Shown: positions 1-5,933 of the stretch, one piece after another | How the letters are laid out: each line of letters starts with the position of its first letter | Numbering within the stretch: the stretch's first letter is position 1 | Assembly: GCA_005879045.1 (NCBI GenBank) | Contig: VBLV01000043.1 | Location: 1 to 6,586, forward strand | From: Methanobacteriota archaeon | Lineage (GTDB): Archaea; Thermoplasmatota; Thermoplasmata; RBG-16-68-12 | DNA length: 6,586 nucleotides | Direction: 5' to 3' | Made by a program: the position numbers and the translations under genes | Notes under the pieces: model-generated | Databases searched by the model: none | Told to the model about the DNA's origin: nothing | The model's input: the letters and a program-made list of their open reading frames with translations, nothing else

Positions 1-1
1 G

Positions 2-100
2 CCGCTCGAATGGTTCATGGTGCTCTTCGCGGTCCTCGGCAATGCGACGGCCGTCCAGCGAGCCGTGGGGATTTGGCGGGGCTTGGCGGCCCCGCGTTGA
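2..100 (+). CDS. CDP-alcohol phosphatidyltransferase, C-terminal end (5' truncated by window)
   Basis: Frame 2 is open from the window edge to a TGA at 98-100 and encodes 32 residues. They include a hydrophobic segment (WFMVLFAVLG) followed by NATAVQRAVGIWRGL. A last membrane helix followed by N-x-T-A-x-Q-R and a short basic tail is what I recall of the C-terminus of archaeal CDP-alcohol phosphatidyltransferases (archaetidylinositol-phosphate or archaetidylserine synthase type). Those enzymes transfer a polar alcohol onto CDP-archaeol at the membrane. The catalytic motif of the family lies upstream of the window, so the assignment rests only on this tail. The gene converges on the membrane-protein gene at 116-544 with a 15-base gap. 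It could instead be the end of another small membrane protein. Confidence 0.5.
   Translation, partial: PLEWFMVLFAVLGNATAVQRAVGIWRGLAAPR
76..95. terminator. GC-rich hairpin at convergent gene ends (possible terminator)
   Basis: GCGGGGC at 76-82 pairs with GCCCCGC at 89-95 around a six-base loop. It sits at the end of the upstream plus-strand gene and about 20 bases beyond the stop of the minus-strand membrane-protein gene. No T-rich tract follows on either strand. A role in termination or 3'-end protection is therefore only possible, not shown. Confidence 0.25.
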
Positions 101-115
101 GTGTCGCCGCGGACT

Positions 116-544
116 TCACATGGAGGGCGGCGGGGCGATGGCGCTCGGCTGCTGCGCCGCGGAGGCCATCCGCTTCCCGACCAGGACTCCGATGGGGGCC
201 CCGATCAGCGCCAGGATTCCTGCTCCGATGCCGAAGACGACGGCAACGATCACGATCAAGATCCCGAGAAAACCCCCAAGGAAGGGGATGGCTGTCAGGA
301 ACGGCGCGAGGGCGACGACGACGATGACCCCGCCGACTGTGAAGCCGAGGAAAGCGCTCAGGAATCCGAACCCGAGTGATTTTCCCATCTGCTTCAGGAG
401 GAACCCGGTGAGGAACCCGATGACGAGTCCGCCAATGAGAATCCAATACGCTCCTAGTCCCGCGCCGATGAAAGTCAGCAGCCCAAATACGACTCCCAGG
501 GCAAAGCCGATCAACCAGACGACCCCAAGCTTCATCCTTGTCAT
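116..544 (-). CDS. Small glycine-rich membrane protein with about four transmembrane helices, function unknown
   Basis: This 142-residue protein is almost entirely hydrophobic. Probable membrane helices lie at about residues 7-27, 29-50, 58-82 and 88-122, rich in Gly, Ile, Val and Phe. They are separated by short basic turns (KQMGKS near 51-56, GKRMAS near 123-128), and a proline-rich polar tail (SAIAPPPSM) follows. The overall look resembles the DUF5518-type small archaeal membrane proteins, but I cannot confirm the family. ATG at 544 is the first start; a second ATG at 535 (MKLGVV) would fit the first helix equally well, and neither has a strong Shine-Dalgarno. A TATA-like element at about 593-600 would place transcription start near 571. 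It appears to be a single-gene unit between convergent and tandem neighbours. No function can be assigned. Confidence 0.75.
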   Translation of the reverse strand: MTRMKLGVVWLIGFALGVVFGLLTFIGAGLGAYWILIGGLVIGFLTGFLLKQMGKSLGFGFLSAFLGFTVGGVIVVVALAPFLTAIPFLGGFLGILIVIVAVVFGIGAGILALIGAPIGVLVGKRMASAAQQPSAIAPPPSM

Positions 545-591
545 CTCTTGCCGCCCAGTGGCTTCCCGGGCGCGGACTGCGAGGAGGGGCA

Positions 592-602
592 GGGGTATAT
601 GA
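592..602 (-). promoter_or_regulatory. TATA-box-like element of the membrane-protein gene
   Basis: The minus strand reads CTCATATACCC here, centred about 53 bases before the ATG at 544. Archaeal TATA boxes lie about 26 bases before the start of transcription, so a short leader of about 27 bases would result. An 8-base palindrome, CTTGCAAG, lies just upstream at 605-612. The assignment rests on pattern and spacing only. Confidence 0.4.
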
Positions 603-660
603 GGCTTGCAAGTCGATTATCCGATTTGGGACGTAACCCCGCGTCCGAGAACGGATGGCC

Positions 661-1701
661 CTACGTCGCCGTCGACGCGCTCTCTCCTCGAGGCCGCTGC
701 TCGCGGCCCTTCACGCGATAGTATGAGAGGGGATGCCTGATCGTCAGGCAGATTCGGTCTGGTCCCGGACAAATGCCGTACGACTTCATCGTCGCGCACT
801 CCGGCGGCGTGTACTCCGTCGGACTCGACGTGCCGGTGATGTGCTCGATCTGGTACTTCGTGACGTCCGCGGCGAAGTCTGGGACGTCTCCGAAGACGCG
901 GAAGATTTCCTCGTTGCCCAGGCCGATGTGATGGAGGAACGCGACGATCGCGAAGCGGCCCATGTGCGGGACGTTCTCGTGGTTCTGGATCTGGGCGAGC
1001 AGGTTGTACATGCACGGTGGGAACCGCGTGATGCTGACCTTCCCGATGTCCTCCGCCTTGAACGTCGCCTTCTTCGCCTCCAGGATCCCGCGGATCTCAC
1101 GGAGGTCCGTCCGGAATGCGGTGATGATGTCGTCGTTCACAGGGAGGGGCAGGCCTTCCTCGATGTGCCGTTGGATCGCGTTTCGCATGACTCGAAGCGC
1201 CTTGGCCCGCTGCAAGATGACGTACCCGCGGTCCACGCGCTGATTGATCAGCTTCCAAGGTGCGTCGCGCATCGTGTTCGTGAAGCGTAGGAAGTCCGTG
1301 AAGTGAAGGCGGAAGCCGCCGTCCTCCCGCCGCAGGTCCATCGCGAGCTGCCCGGCCATGTGGATCGCGAAATCGTCCGACTCCGACTCGAGACGTCCTT
1401 CCGCAGCGATCGCCTCCCGTAGGGCGAATCTTCTGATCAGGTACGTGTCCTCCAGGGCGGACACGAGGATCCGGGACACCGGGTACGCGAGCAGCTGGGC
1501 GAGCTGGTCCGCCGGCGCGATCGCGACTCGATCCGACGCGGCCCCGCGCTCAAGCGCCTCGAGGACCCGCGCCTTCCCGAGGTTCCGGGCCCGGGCGTAC
1601 GCGGGTTCCAGAAGGATTTCTTCGAGGCTGACCTTCTCGGCTCGGATGAAGGCGGACGCTTCGCGTAGGAACGGGTACTTCGCGAGGGTGGCGAGCTCCA
1701 C
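661..1701 (-). CDS. priL: DNA primase large subunit PriL
   Basis: PriL is the non-catalytic partner of PriS in the archaeal/eukaryotic-type primase. It regulates primer initiation and length and carries a 4Fe-4S cluster in its C-terminal domain. The 346-residue protein has the expected helical N-terminal domain with LAYPVSRILVS near 71-81 and RRFALREA near 90-97. The C-terminal domain has four cysteines in the family pattern: Cys230 (FPPCMYNLL), Cys302, Cys311 and Cys318 (ending ICLTIRHPLSYY). The basic tail after residue 330 is short. The start is GTG at 1701, supported by a TTTTAT element centred about 26-27 bases upstream, which suggests a leaderless transcript. PriS is not in the window, so the pair is not adjacent on this side. 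Length and motifs are normal for the family. Confidence 0.95.
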   Translation of the reverse strand: MELATLAKYPFLREASAFIRAEKVSLEEILLEPAYARARNLGKARVLEALERGAASDRVAIAPADQLAQLLAYPVSRILVSALEDTYLIRRFALREAIAAEGRLESESDDFAIHMAGQLAMDLRREDGGFRLHFTDFLRFTNTMRDAPWKLINQRVDRGYVILQRAKALRVMRNAIQRHIEEGLPLPVNDDIITAFRTDLREIRGILEAKKATFKAEDIGKVSITRFPPCMYNLLAQIQNHENVPHMGRFAIVAFLHHIGLGNEEIFRVFGDVPDFAADVTKYQIEHITGTSSPTEYTPPECATMKSYGICPGPDRICLTIRHPLSYYRVKGREQRPRGESASTAT

Positions 1702-1720
1702 GTCCGAAGGAACGCCGCGG

Positions 1721-1734
1721 GGCCATAAAAGGCC
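1721..1734 (-). promoter_or_regulatory. TATA box of priL, leaderless spacing
   Basis: The minus strand reads GGCCTTTTATGGCC. The TTTTAT core (1730-1725) is centred about 26-27 bases upstream of the GTG at 1701, the usual distance from an archaeal TATA box to the transcription start, so the mRNA would begin at or near the start codon. The core is flanked by GGCC on both sides, which forms a small inverted repeat around it. Confidence 0.5.
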
Positions 1735-1736
1735 AA

Positions 1737-1750
1737 CGCGGGGACCCGCG
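1737..1750. terminator. GC hairpin between the SnoaL-like gene and priL
   Basis: CGCGGG (1737-1742) and CCCGCG (1745-1750) are perfect inverted arms with a two-base centre, effectively a five-pair stem with a four-base loop. It lies about 33 bases beyond the stop of the SnoaL-like gene and just upstream of the priL TATA element. It may help separate the two transcription units. No T-tract is present, so the role is uncertain. Confidence 0.25.
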
Positions 1751-1782
1751 AACCGGGAGCTACGAATTCGAGCGAGCGACCT

Positions 1783-2223
1783 TCACTCGGTCTCGGGTGC
1801 TCCGGGCGGGGGCGGCGCGACGCCCAGCTGGACCATCAGGCCCGCGACGTCCCATTGTCCCCAATGCTCGGTGCTCTGCCCGTTCTCGAACCGCGTGATG
1901 TCGATTCCCGAAATCTCCACGGCCTTGCCGGTCGCGGGGATGCCCATGAACTCGCCGGTGTGGGTGCCCGTCATCGTCCCGCGGACGACGACCTTGTCGC
2001 CTTCCGCGATGATGTCATCGATCGTCGTGCGGCCGTCGGGGAAGGCTGCGCGCAGCATGAGGAACCACTGCTTTTCCCCTTCGCGGCCGGGCGGCATTCC
2101 CGGCGCGGCGGTGTGGTCGACGTAGTTCTCGGCCGTCACCTTGTCAATCACGCTGATGTTGCCTCGGTTCACGACTTCTTCGTAAAACATTCTCGCGGTC
2201 GCTTTGTTCTCCTCTTCTCCCAT
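1783..2223 (-). CDS. SnoaL-like / ester-cyclase family protein (NTF2-like fold)
   Basis: This 146-residue protein matches the SnoaL-like polyketide cyclase/ester-cyclase group of the NTF2 fold in length and layout. An N-terminal helix (NKATARMFYEEVVNRGN) comes first, then ENYVDH at 32-37, a central helix ending in FPDGR at 61-65, and the strand pair around VVVRGTMTGTHTG (78-90) with GIPATGK (94-100). It finishes with HWGQWD at 120-125. In characterised relatives, His and Asp residues in these places line the ligand pocket. Most prokaryotic members have no known substrate, so no reaction is assigned. It ends with a proline-rich tail (VAPPPPGAPETE). The ATG at 2223 is supported by the strong Shine-Dalgarno AGGAGGAG and a TATA box further upstream. 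It appears to be an independently transcribed single gene. Confidence 0.88.
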   Translation of the reverse strand: MGEEENKATARMFYEEVVNRGNISVIDKVTAENYVDHTAAPGMPPGREGEKQWFLMLRAAFPDGRTTIDDIIAEGDKVVVRGTMTGTHTGEFMGIPATGKAVEISGIDITRFENGQSTEHWGQWDVAGLMVQLGVAPPPPGAPETE

Positions 2224-2229
2224 GTTGTT

Positions 2230-2237
2230 CTCCTCCT
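2230..2237 (-). promoter_or_regulatory. Strong Shine-Dalgarno for the SnoaL-like gene
   Basis: The minus strand reads AGGAGGAG, six bases before the ATG at 2223. It is the best ribosome binding site in the window and fixes this start. It contrasts with priL and the gene at 6046, which appear to be leaderless. Confidence 0.8.
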
Positions 2238-2270
2238 GAAAACCCTAGCGTCCGCCCCTAGGAACCGCCT

Positions 2271-2280
2271 GCTATATAAC
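2271..2280. promoter_or_regulatory. TATA box in the divergent SnoaL / glycosyltransferase intergenic region
   Basis: The plus strand reads GCTATATAAC and the minus strand GTTATATAGC. On the minus strand it lies about 52 bases before the SnoaL-like ATG, giving a leader of about 27 bases that includes the Shine-Dalgarno. The core is nearly symmetric and is the only good TATA element between the divergent genes. It might also serve the glycosyltransferase on the plus strand with a leader of about 70 bases, but that is inference. Confidence 0.55.
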
Positions 2281-2334
2281 CACGCCCGTACGCCGCTCGT
2301 GCCGGTCCGCGAAATGGGTCGCTGCCCGGAAACG

Positions 2335-2349
2335 CGGATGTCCCATCCG
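2335..2349 (+). repeat. Perfect hairpin upstream of the glycosyltransferase start
   Basis: CGGATG (2335-2340) and CATCCG (2344-2349) are perfect inverted arms around a three-base TCC loop, 22 bases before the ATG at 2372. It could be a stem in the mRNA leader, a protein-binding site, or chance in GC-rich DNA. Confidence 0.35.
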
Positions 2350-2371
2350 AAGGTCTTTGGGGAAGCGGACG

Positions 2372-3442
2372 ATGAGTCGCCCGATGGAGGAACTTCGTGG
2401 GTACTTCGCGGTCCATTCCCAAGGCCTCGGCCACGCGACCCGAGCGGTGGCCCTCGCCCGCGGCCTCATGGAACGCCGGCGGGATCTGTATCTGCTCTTC
2501 CTCGCCGGTTCGCCGGCGTTGGATCTCGTCGTGGCGAATGGATTCGACGCGCTCACGATGCCGCCCGCGCCCGATTGGCGGACGACGGACGGAATCCTCG
2601 GCCCAGTATGGCGGTGGTACCGAGACTACGGGCGATACCTCCGGATCGCCCGTCGATTCTTGCAGACCGAGGCCGACTGGGATTACTACCGCTTCCTCCT
2701 CTCGGACAGCGAGCTGGCTTCCGCGCGCGAGGCGATCCTTCATCGGATTCCAACGGCTTTGATCCTCGACGCCACCCGCCACGACTTTGCGCGCGATCCA
2801 TTGTCGCGCTTGGTCGAAGGACCGGCGAACTTCTGGGCTTCCCGGATCGCGCAGAGGGCCGACCTCGTGCTCGCGGCGGAGTCCGCGCCGGACTGGCCGA
2901 ACGTCCGTCGCATCGGACCCATCGTCCGCGGGTTCAGTGCATCGCGAGAGAAGCTTCGCGACGATTTTGTGTTCCGGAAGAAGACCATCCTCGTGACCGT
3001 CGGCGGCACGGCCGTCGGTGAATTCCTGATTCGCGAAGCCGTTCGCGCGTTCCACGAGCTGAAATTGGACGACGTTTCGATGGTCGTCGTGAGCGGCCCG
3101 AAACTGAAGGTGGACCCGGAATCCGGCGTCTACACGTACGGATTCTTGCCGAACCTCCAAGACTACGTCCTCGCGGCGGACCTCGTCATCACGACCGCGG
3201 GGAAGGGCACGGTGAACGAAGCGCTCGCCGCCGGGACACCGGTGATCGCGATTCCGCCGAAGGGGCACGCAGAAGCTGAACGAAATGCCGCCGCACTCGG
3301 CTATCGGCCCGACGACATCCGCCGCCTGAAAGAGCTCATCCCCCAAAAGCTCGACCTCGGACGGCTCGCCCCGAAGCCCATGGGCAACGAGGAAGCGGTC
3401 GGATTCTTGATGGACTTTCTGGATCGCGCGGCGAATCGCTAG
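2372..3442 (+). CDS. GT-B-fold glycosyltransferase, MurG/GT28-like (MJ1255-type)
   Basis: The 356-residue protein has the two-domain layout of GT-B glycosyltransferases. The N-terminal domain opens with YFAVHSQGLGHATRAVALAR (11-30); the G-x-G-H-x-x-R loop is the signature of MurG-like and archaeal MJ1255-type proteins. The C-terminal nucleotide-sugar domain begins at ILVTVGGTA near 206-214. It carries the donor-binding segment LVITTAGKGTVNEALAAGTP (271-290), then VIAIPPKGHAEAERNA, matching the family's G-x-x-T-x-x-E-A-L and P-x-x-x-x-x-E-x-x-N-A pattern. It probably transfers a sugar from a nucleotide donor at the inner face of the membrane; donor and acceptor are unknown. TTG at 2357 and ATG at 2384 are also in-frame starts. 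I prefer ATG 2372, preceded by a weak GGGGAAG, but the choice is uncertain. Confidence 0.85.
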   Translation: MSRPMEELRGYFAVHSQGLGHATRAVALARGLMERRRDLYLLFLAGSPALDLVVANGFDALTMPPAPDWRTTDGILGPVWRWYRDYGRYLRIARRFLQTEADWDYYRFLLSDSELASAREAILHRIPTALILDATRHDFARDPLSRLVEGPANFWASRIAQRADLVLAAESAPDWPNVRRIGPIVRGFSASREKLRDDFVFRKKTILVTVGGTAVGEFLIREAVRAFHELKLDDVSMVVVSGPKLKVDPESGVYTYGFLPNLQDYVLAADLVITTAGKGTVNEALAAGTPVIAIPPKGHAEAERNAAALGYRPDDIRRLKELIPQKLDLGRLAPKPMGNEEAVGFLMDFLDRAANR

Positions 3443-4434
3443 ACCGCCCGCACGACCAAGCTCGCATCGATGTCTTTCACGTTCGCACGGCCCGCGAGCG
3501 CCATGGCCGTGTCGAGTTCCGCGTGCAGCTGATCCAAGACCGCTCGCACTCCCTCCGCGCCTCCCAGCGCGAGACCCCAGAGGATCGGCCGACCGACGAG
3601 GACCGCTTTCGCCCCGAGGGCGAGGGCCTTGACCACGTCGGTGCCGCGTCGGATTCCGCCATCGAGGTAGACCTCGATTCGTCCGCGCACCGCCGGCCCC
3701 CGTGGTTCGAGACGACGATCCCCGCGGCCCCGTGGTCGGCCGCGAGGACCGCATCTTCCGCAGTCATGATTCCCTTGATGACCAGCGGGAGCGGGCTGAT
3801 GGACTTCAGCCAATCGACGTCGTCCCAGGTGAGCGATGAATCCAGGAGATCGGTGACGTACTTCGCGAAGGCGGAGCCGTGCTCCACCTCCGGCATTCCG
3901 TCCAGGCCGACTCCTTTCAGATTCGCGATCCCGAACCCCAGTGGGAGCGTGAACGCATTTCGCTCGTCCCGCTCGCGACGGCCGAGGACCGGTGTGTCGG
4001 CCGTGAGGCAGAGCGCCTTGTAGCCCGCCTTGACGGCGCGGGCGACGAGTTCCTCCGTCACGGCGCGGTCCCGGTAGACATACAGCTGGAACCACTGAGG
4101 CGCGTCGGCCGCCGCGGCGACTTCTTCCAGGGGTTTCGTCGAGATCGTGCTCGCGATGAGAATCGTTTCCGCGGCAGCGGCGCCCCGCGCGGTCGCGACT
4201 TCCCACGCAGACCGGCATCGACACGCGTTCTCCCAGGAGGACGGTCTTCGTGTCGCGCTTCGAGACGTCCGTCAGGACGCGAGGCCGCAGCGCCCATCGC
4301 CCGAACGCTTCGCGGTTCCTTCGGAGGGTGACTTCGTCCTCGGCTCCTCCGGCAATGTAATCGAAGGTCGCCCGAGGGACCTTCGCCCGCGCCATTTCCT
4401 CAAGCTCGAGCAAATTCGTGAACTCGACGGCCAC
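3439..4434 (-). pseudogene. FMN-dependent alpha-hydroxy-acid dehydrogenase (lactate/glycolate oxidase family), broken by two internal deletions
   Basis: Three blocks in two frames make up one family member. Block 1 (4434 to about 4203, from GTG) holds FDYIAGGAEDEVTLRRNREAF and ends at GERVSMPVCV. Block 2 (about 4202 to 3692) is shifted and reads VATARGAAAAETIL, then WFQLYVY, LTADTPVLGRRERD, LVIKGIMTAEDA and GIVVSNHGGR. Block 3 (about 3690 to the stop at 3439) returns to the first frame with RGRIEVYLDGGIRRGTDVVK and VLVGRP. In the family these are the FMN site, the catalytic Lys, the active-site His and the substrate Arg; all remain in the DNA. By recalled family spacing, about 38 bases (the APTAF...HP loop) and about 52 bases (after HGGR) are missing. 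The total is a multiple of three, so 331 codons stay open with a nonsense middle. Recent gene decay or assembly error are both possible. It lies 24 bases after the adenosyltransferase stop. Confidence 0.85.
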
Positions 4435-4458
4435 GCCGACGCGAACGGGTCCCCGCCC

Positions 4459-5022
4459 TTAGCCCTTTGTCCCGGCCTGTTCATTGTACGTAGGGTGCTC
4501 CGGCTTTCCTCGTTGTTTGCGCTGTGCCCAGACCGCCATCTGGTAGAGGAGGGACGAGAGTCGGTTCATGTATTGCAAGAGCTGCGGATTCAGTGCATCC
4601 CGCTTCGAGAGGCTGACGACCCGGCGCTCGGCGCGTCGCGCAACCGTACGCGCCCAGTGGAGTCGCGCGAGCGATTCGGAGCCCCGCGGGAGGATGAACT
4701 CGGTGATCTTGCCGACATCGAACGCGTCGATCGCATCCTCGAGCCGCGCCACCTGGACTCGCGTAATTTGGGGGACTTTCGTCCGCTCCGACGAATGGCT
4801 GATCGCGAGCTCCGCGCCGACGGTGAACAGGTCGTCCTGAATCTTCGACAGCAGGTCGCGGATTCGTCGTTCGCGCTGAATGGCCATCGCCAGGCCGATC
4901 ACCGCATTGAGCTCGTCCACCGTCCCCATCGCCTCGACTCGCGGGTCATCTTTCGAAACGCGTTCCGGCCCGAGGAGGCCGGTCTCGCCCGAGTCGCCTC
5001 GACGCGTGTAGAGCTTCGCCAT
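4459..5022 (-). CDS. pduO: PduO-type cob(I)alamin adenosyltransferase (ATR)
   Basis: The enzyme transfers the adenosyl group of ATP to cob(I)alamin or a precursor, making coenzyme B12 in the cytosol. The 187-residue protein matches the PduO/MMAB single-domain family in length. It has the N-terminal ATP-binding segment KLYTRRGDSGETGLLG (3-18), RVSKDDPRVEAMGTVDELNA (21-40), FILPRGSESLARLH (109-122), the ARTVARRAERRVV helix (124-136) and YMNRLSSLLY (151-160). The usual LPGG is LPRG here, a small deviation. The start is ATG 5022, because family homology begins here and the ATG overlaps the TGA of the upstream gene with GGTGAG just before it. A longer open frame up to 5523 is only read-through inside that gene. 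Coupling to the cobalamin-binding protein supports a role in corrinoid activation. Confidence 0.93.
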   Translation of the reverse strand: MAKLYTRRGDSGETGLLGPERVSKDDPRVEAMGTVDELNAVIGLAMAIQRERRIRDLLSKIQDDLFTVGAELAISHSSERTKVPQITRVQVARLEDAIDAFDVGKITEFILPRGSESLARLHWARTVARRAERRVVSLSKRDALNPQLLQYMNRLSSLLYQMAVWAQRKQRGKPEHPTYNEQAGTKG

Positions 5023-5933
5023 CAGCTCACCCGCGCCGCAACCGCATCCGGCGGTTTCGGAAAGAGATCGGGCTGCACGATATGCGCGAGGATCTCCAGC
5101 CCGTCGACGAGCCGGGGCCCAGGTCGGTTGAAGTAGCTCGAGCCGTCCACGATCCACACCCGGTCGGCTCGCGCCGCAGGCAGACCCGTCCACCAACGTG
5201 TCCCGGTCACGACGGACGCCTCTTCCCGCGTCCGATCGAGATCGAAGCCGCAGGGCATCAACACCGCCACATCGGGCGAAGCCGTAACGACCTCGTGGCG
5301 CTCCACCCGGCGGGATTTCTCCCCCGCCCGACCCAGCACGTCGACCCCTCCCGCGAGTCCGACCATCTCCGGCACCCAGTGGCCACCTAGGAACAGCGGA
5401 TCGAGCCACTCCAGGCACACCGTCTTCGGACGGACGAGTGGCGTCGACGCACGTTCGGCCACGCGGTCGATCCGCTCTCGGAGCGCGGCGACGACTTCGA
5501 CCGCTCTCGCCTCGATCGCACACGCCCGGCCCACGCGAAGGATGTCCTGGAGCATGTCCTCCAACCCGTGTGGATCCAGCGATTCGATGGCCGGCGTGCC
5601 CGGCAGTCGCCTCGCGACATCCTCGACATCTCCGAGGGTCGGCGCACAGACGTCACAGAGGCCTTGCGTGAGGATCAGGTCCGGGCCCGAGGAACGGAGT
5701 GCCGACTCATCGACTTGGTACAGGGCCTCGCCCGACTCGATTCGGTCCCCGACCATGCGGCTCGTCTCGCCGCTCGTCTTTCCTTCGTATTGCAAAAGGG
5801 CGTGGCTTACGATTGGCTTCTCGCGCGCCGCGCGGGGGAAGTCGCATTCCGGCGAGACGCCGACCACGTCATCGCCAAGGCCCAGGGCGAAGCAGATTTC
5901 GGTCGCCGCGGGGAGAAGGGAGACGATCCGCAT
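5022..5933 (-). CDS. BtuF-like cobalamin-binding protein without signal peptide
   Basis: This 303-residue protein belongs to the BtuF/helical-backbone metal-receptor fold (COG0614-type). The N-terminus MRIVSLLPAATEICFALGLG (1-20) is the first strand and helix of that fold. It begins directly at Met with no signal peptide, lipobox or membrane anchor. Family motifs follow: ECDFP (29-33), LILTQGLCDVCAP (86-98) with a C-x-x-C at 93-96, LEWLDPLFLGGHWVPEM (174-190), and SSYFNRPGPRLVDGLEILAH (265-284) near the end. Transport-type BtuF delivers B12 to BtuCD outside the membrane; this subgroup appears cytosolic and its role is not established to my knowledge. No BtuC or BtuD gene is nearby. The gene overlaps the adenosyltransferase by one base, so holding or passing corrinoid to that enzyme is a reasonable inference. 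Confidence 0.88.
   Translation of the reverse strand: MRIVSLLPAATEICFALGLGDDVVGVSPECDFPRAAREKPIVSHALLQYEGKTSGETSRMVGDRIESGEALYQVDESALRSSGPDLILTQGLCDVCAPTLGDVEDVARRLPGTPAIESLDPHGLEDMLQDILRVGRACAIEARAVEVVAALRERIDRVAERASTPLVRPKTVCLEWLDPLFLGGHWVPEMVGLAGGVDVLGRAGEKSRRVERHEVVTASPDVAVLMPCGFDLDRTREEASVVTGTRWWTGLPAARADRVWIVDGSSYFNRPGPRLVDGLEILAHIVQPDLFPKPPDAVAARVS
5027..5032 (-). promoter_or_regulatory. Ribosome binding site deciding the adenosyltransferase start
   Basis: The minus strand reads GGGTGAGCTGATG. The GGTGAG matches the anti-Shine-Dalgarno and lies four bases before the ATG at 5022. That ATG shares its A with the stop TGA of the upstream gene, which points to translational coupling. Confidence 0.65.

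Noticed and set aside
15..611. Minus-strand 198-codon frame overlapping the membrane-protein gene
   Set aside because: It is an Arg/His-rich shadow frame; the other minus-strand frame gives a coherent four-helix membrane protein.
1855..3021. Plus-strand open frame (388 codons) spanning the SnoaL-like gene and the glycosyltransferase start
   Set aside because: It crosses a promoter region and is antisense to one real gene and out of frame with another. The product is low-complexity and Arg-rich, with no domain seen.
2258..3754. Long minus-strand open frame (498 codons) opposite the glycosyltransferase
   Set aside because: Its translation is Arg/Gly/Pro-rich with no recognisable domain, and it lies antisense to a well-matched glycosyltransferase. 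GC-rich DNA commonly leaves such frames open.
3477..4061. Separate short dehydrogenase gene of 194 codons
   Set aside because: It is the shifted middle block of the broken dehydrogenase. Its last residues run out of the family sequence after HGGR, and it lacks both the N- and C-terminal parts, so it is not an independent gene.
4147..5136. Plus-strand open frame (329 codons) opposite the adenosyltransferase
   Set aside because: It is antisense to a gene with clear family motifs, and the translation has no recognisable fold.
5023..5523. N-terminal extension of the adenosyltransferase (open frame up to 5523)
   Set aside because: The extension is out-of-frame read-through of the cobalamin-binding gene. 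Family homology, the ribosome binding site and the overlapping stop all place the start at 5022.
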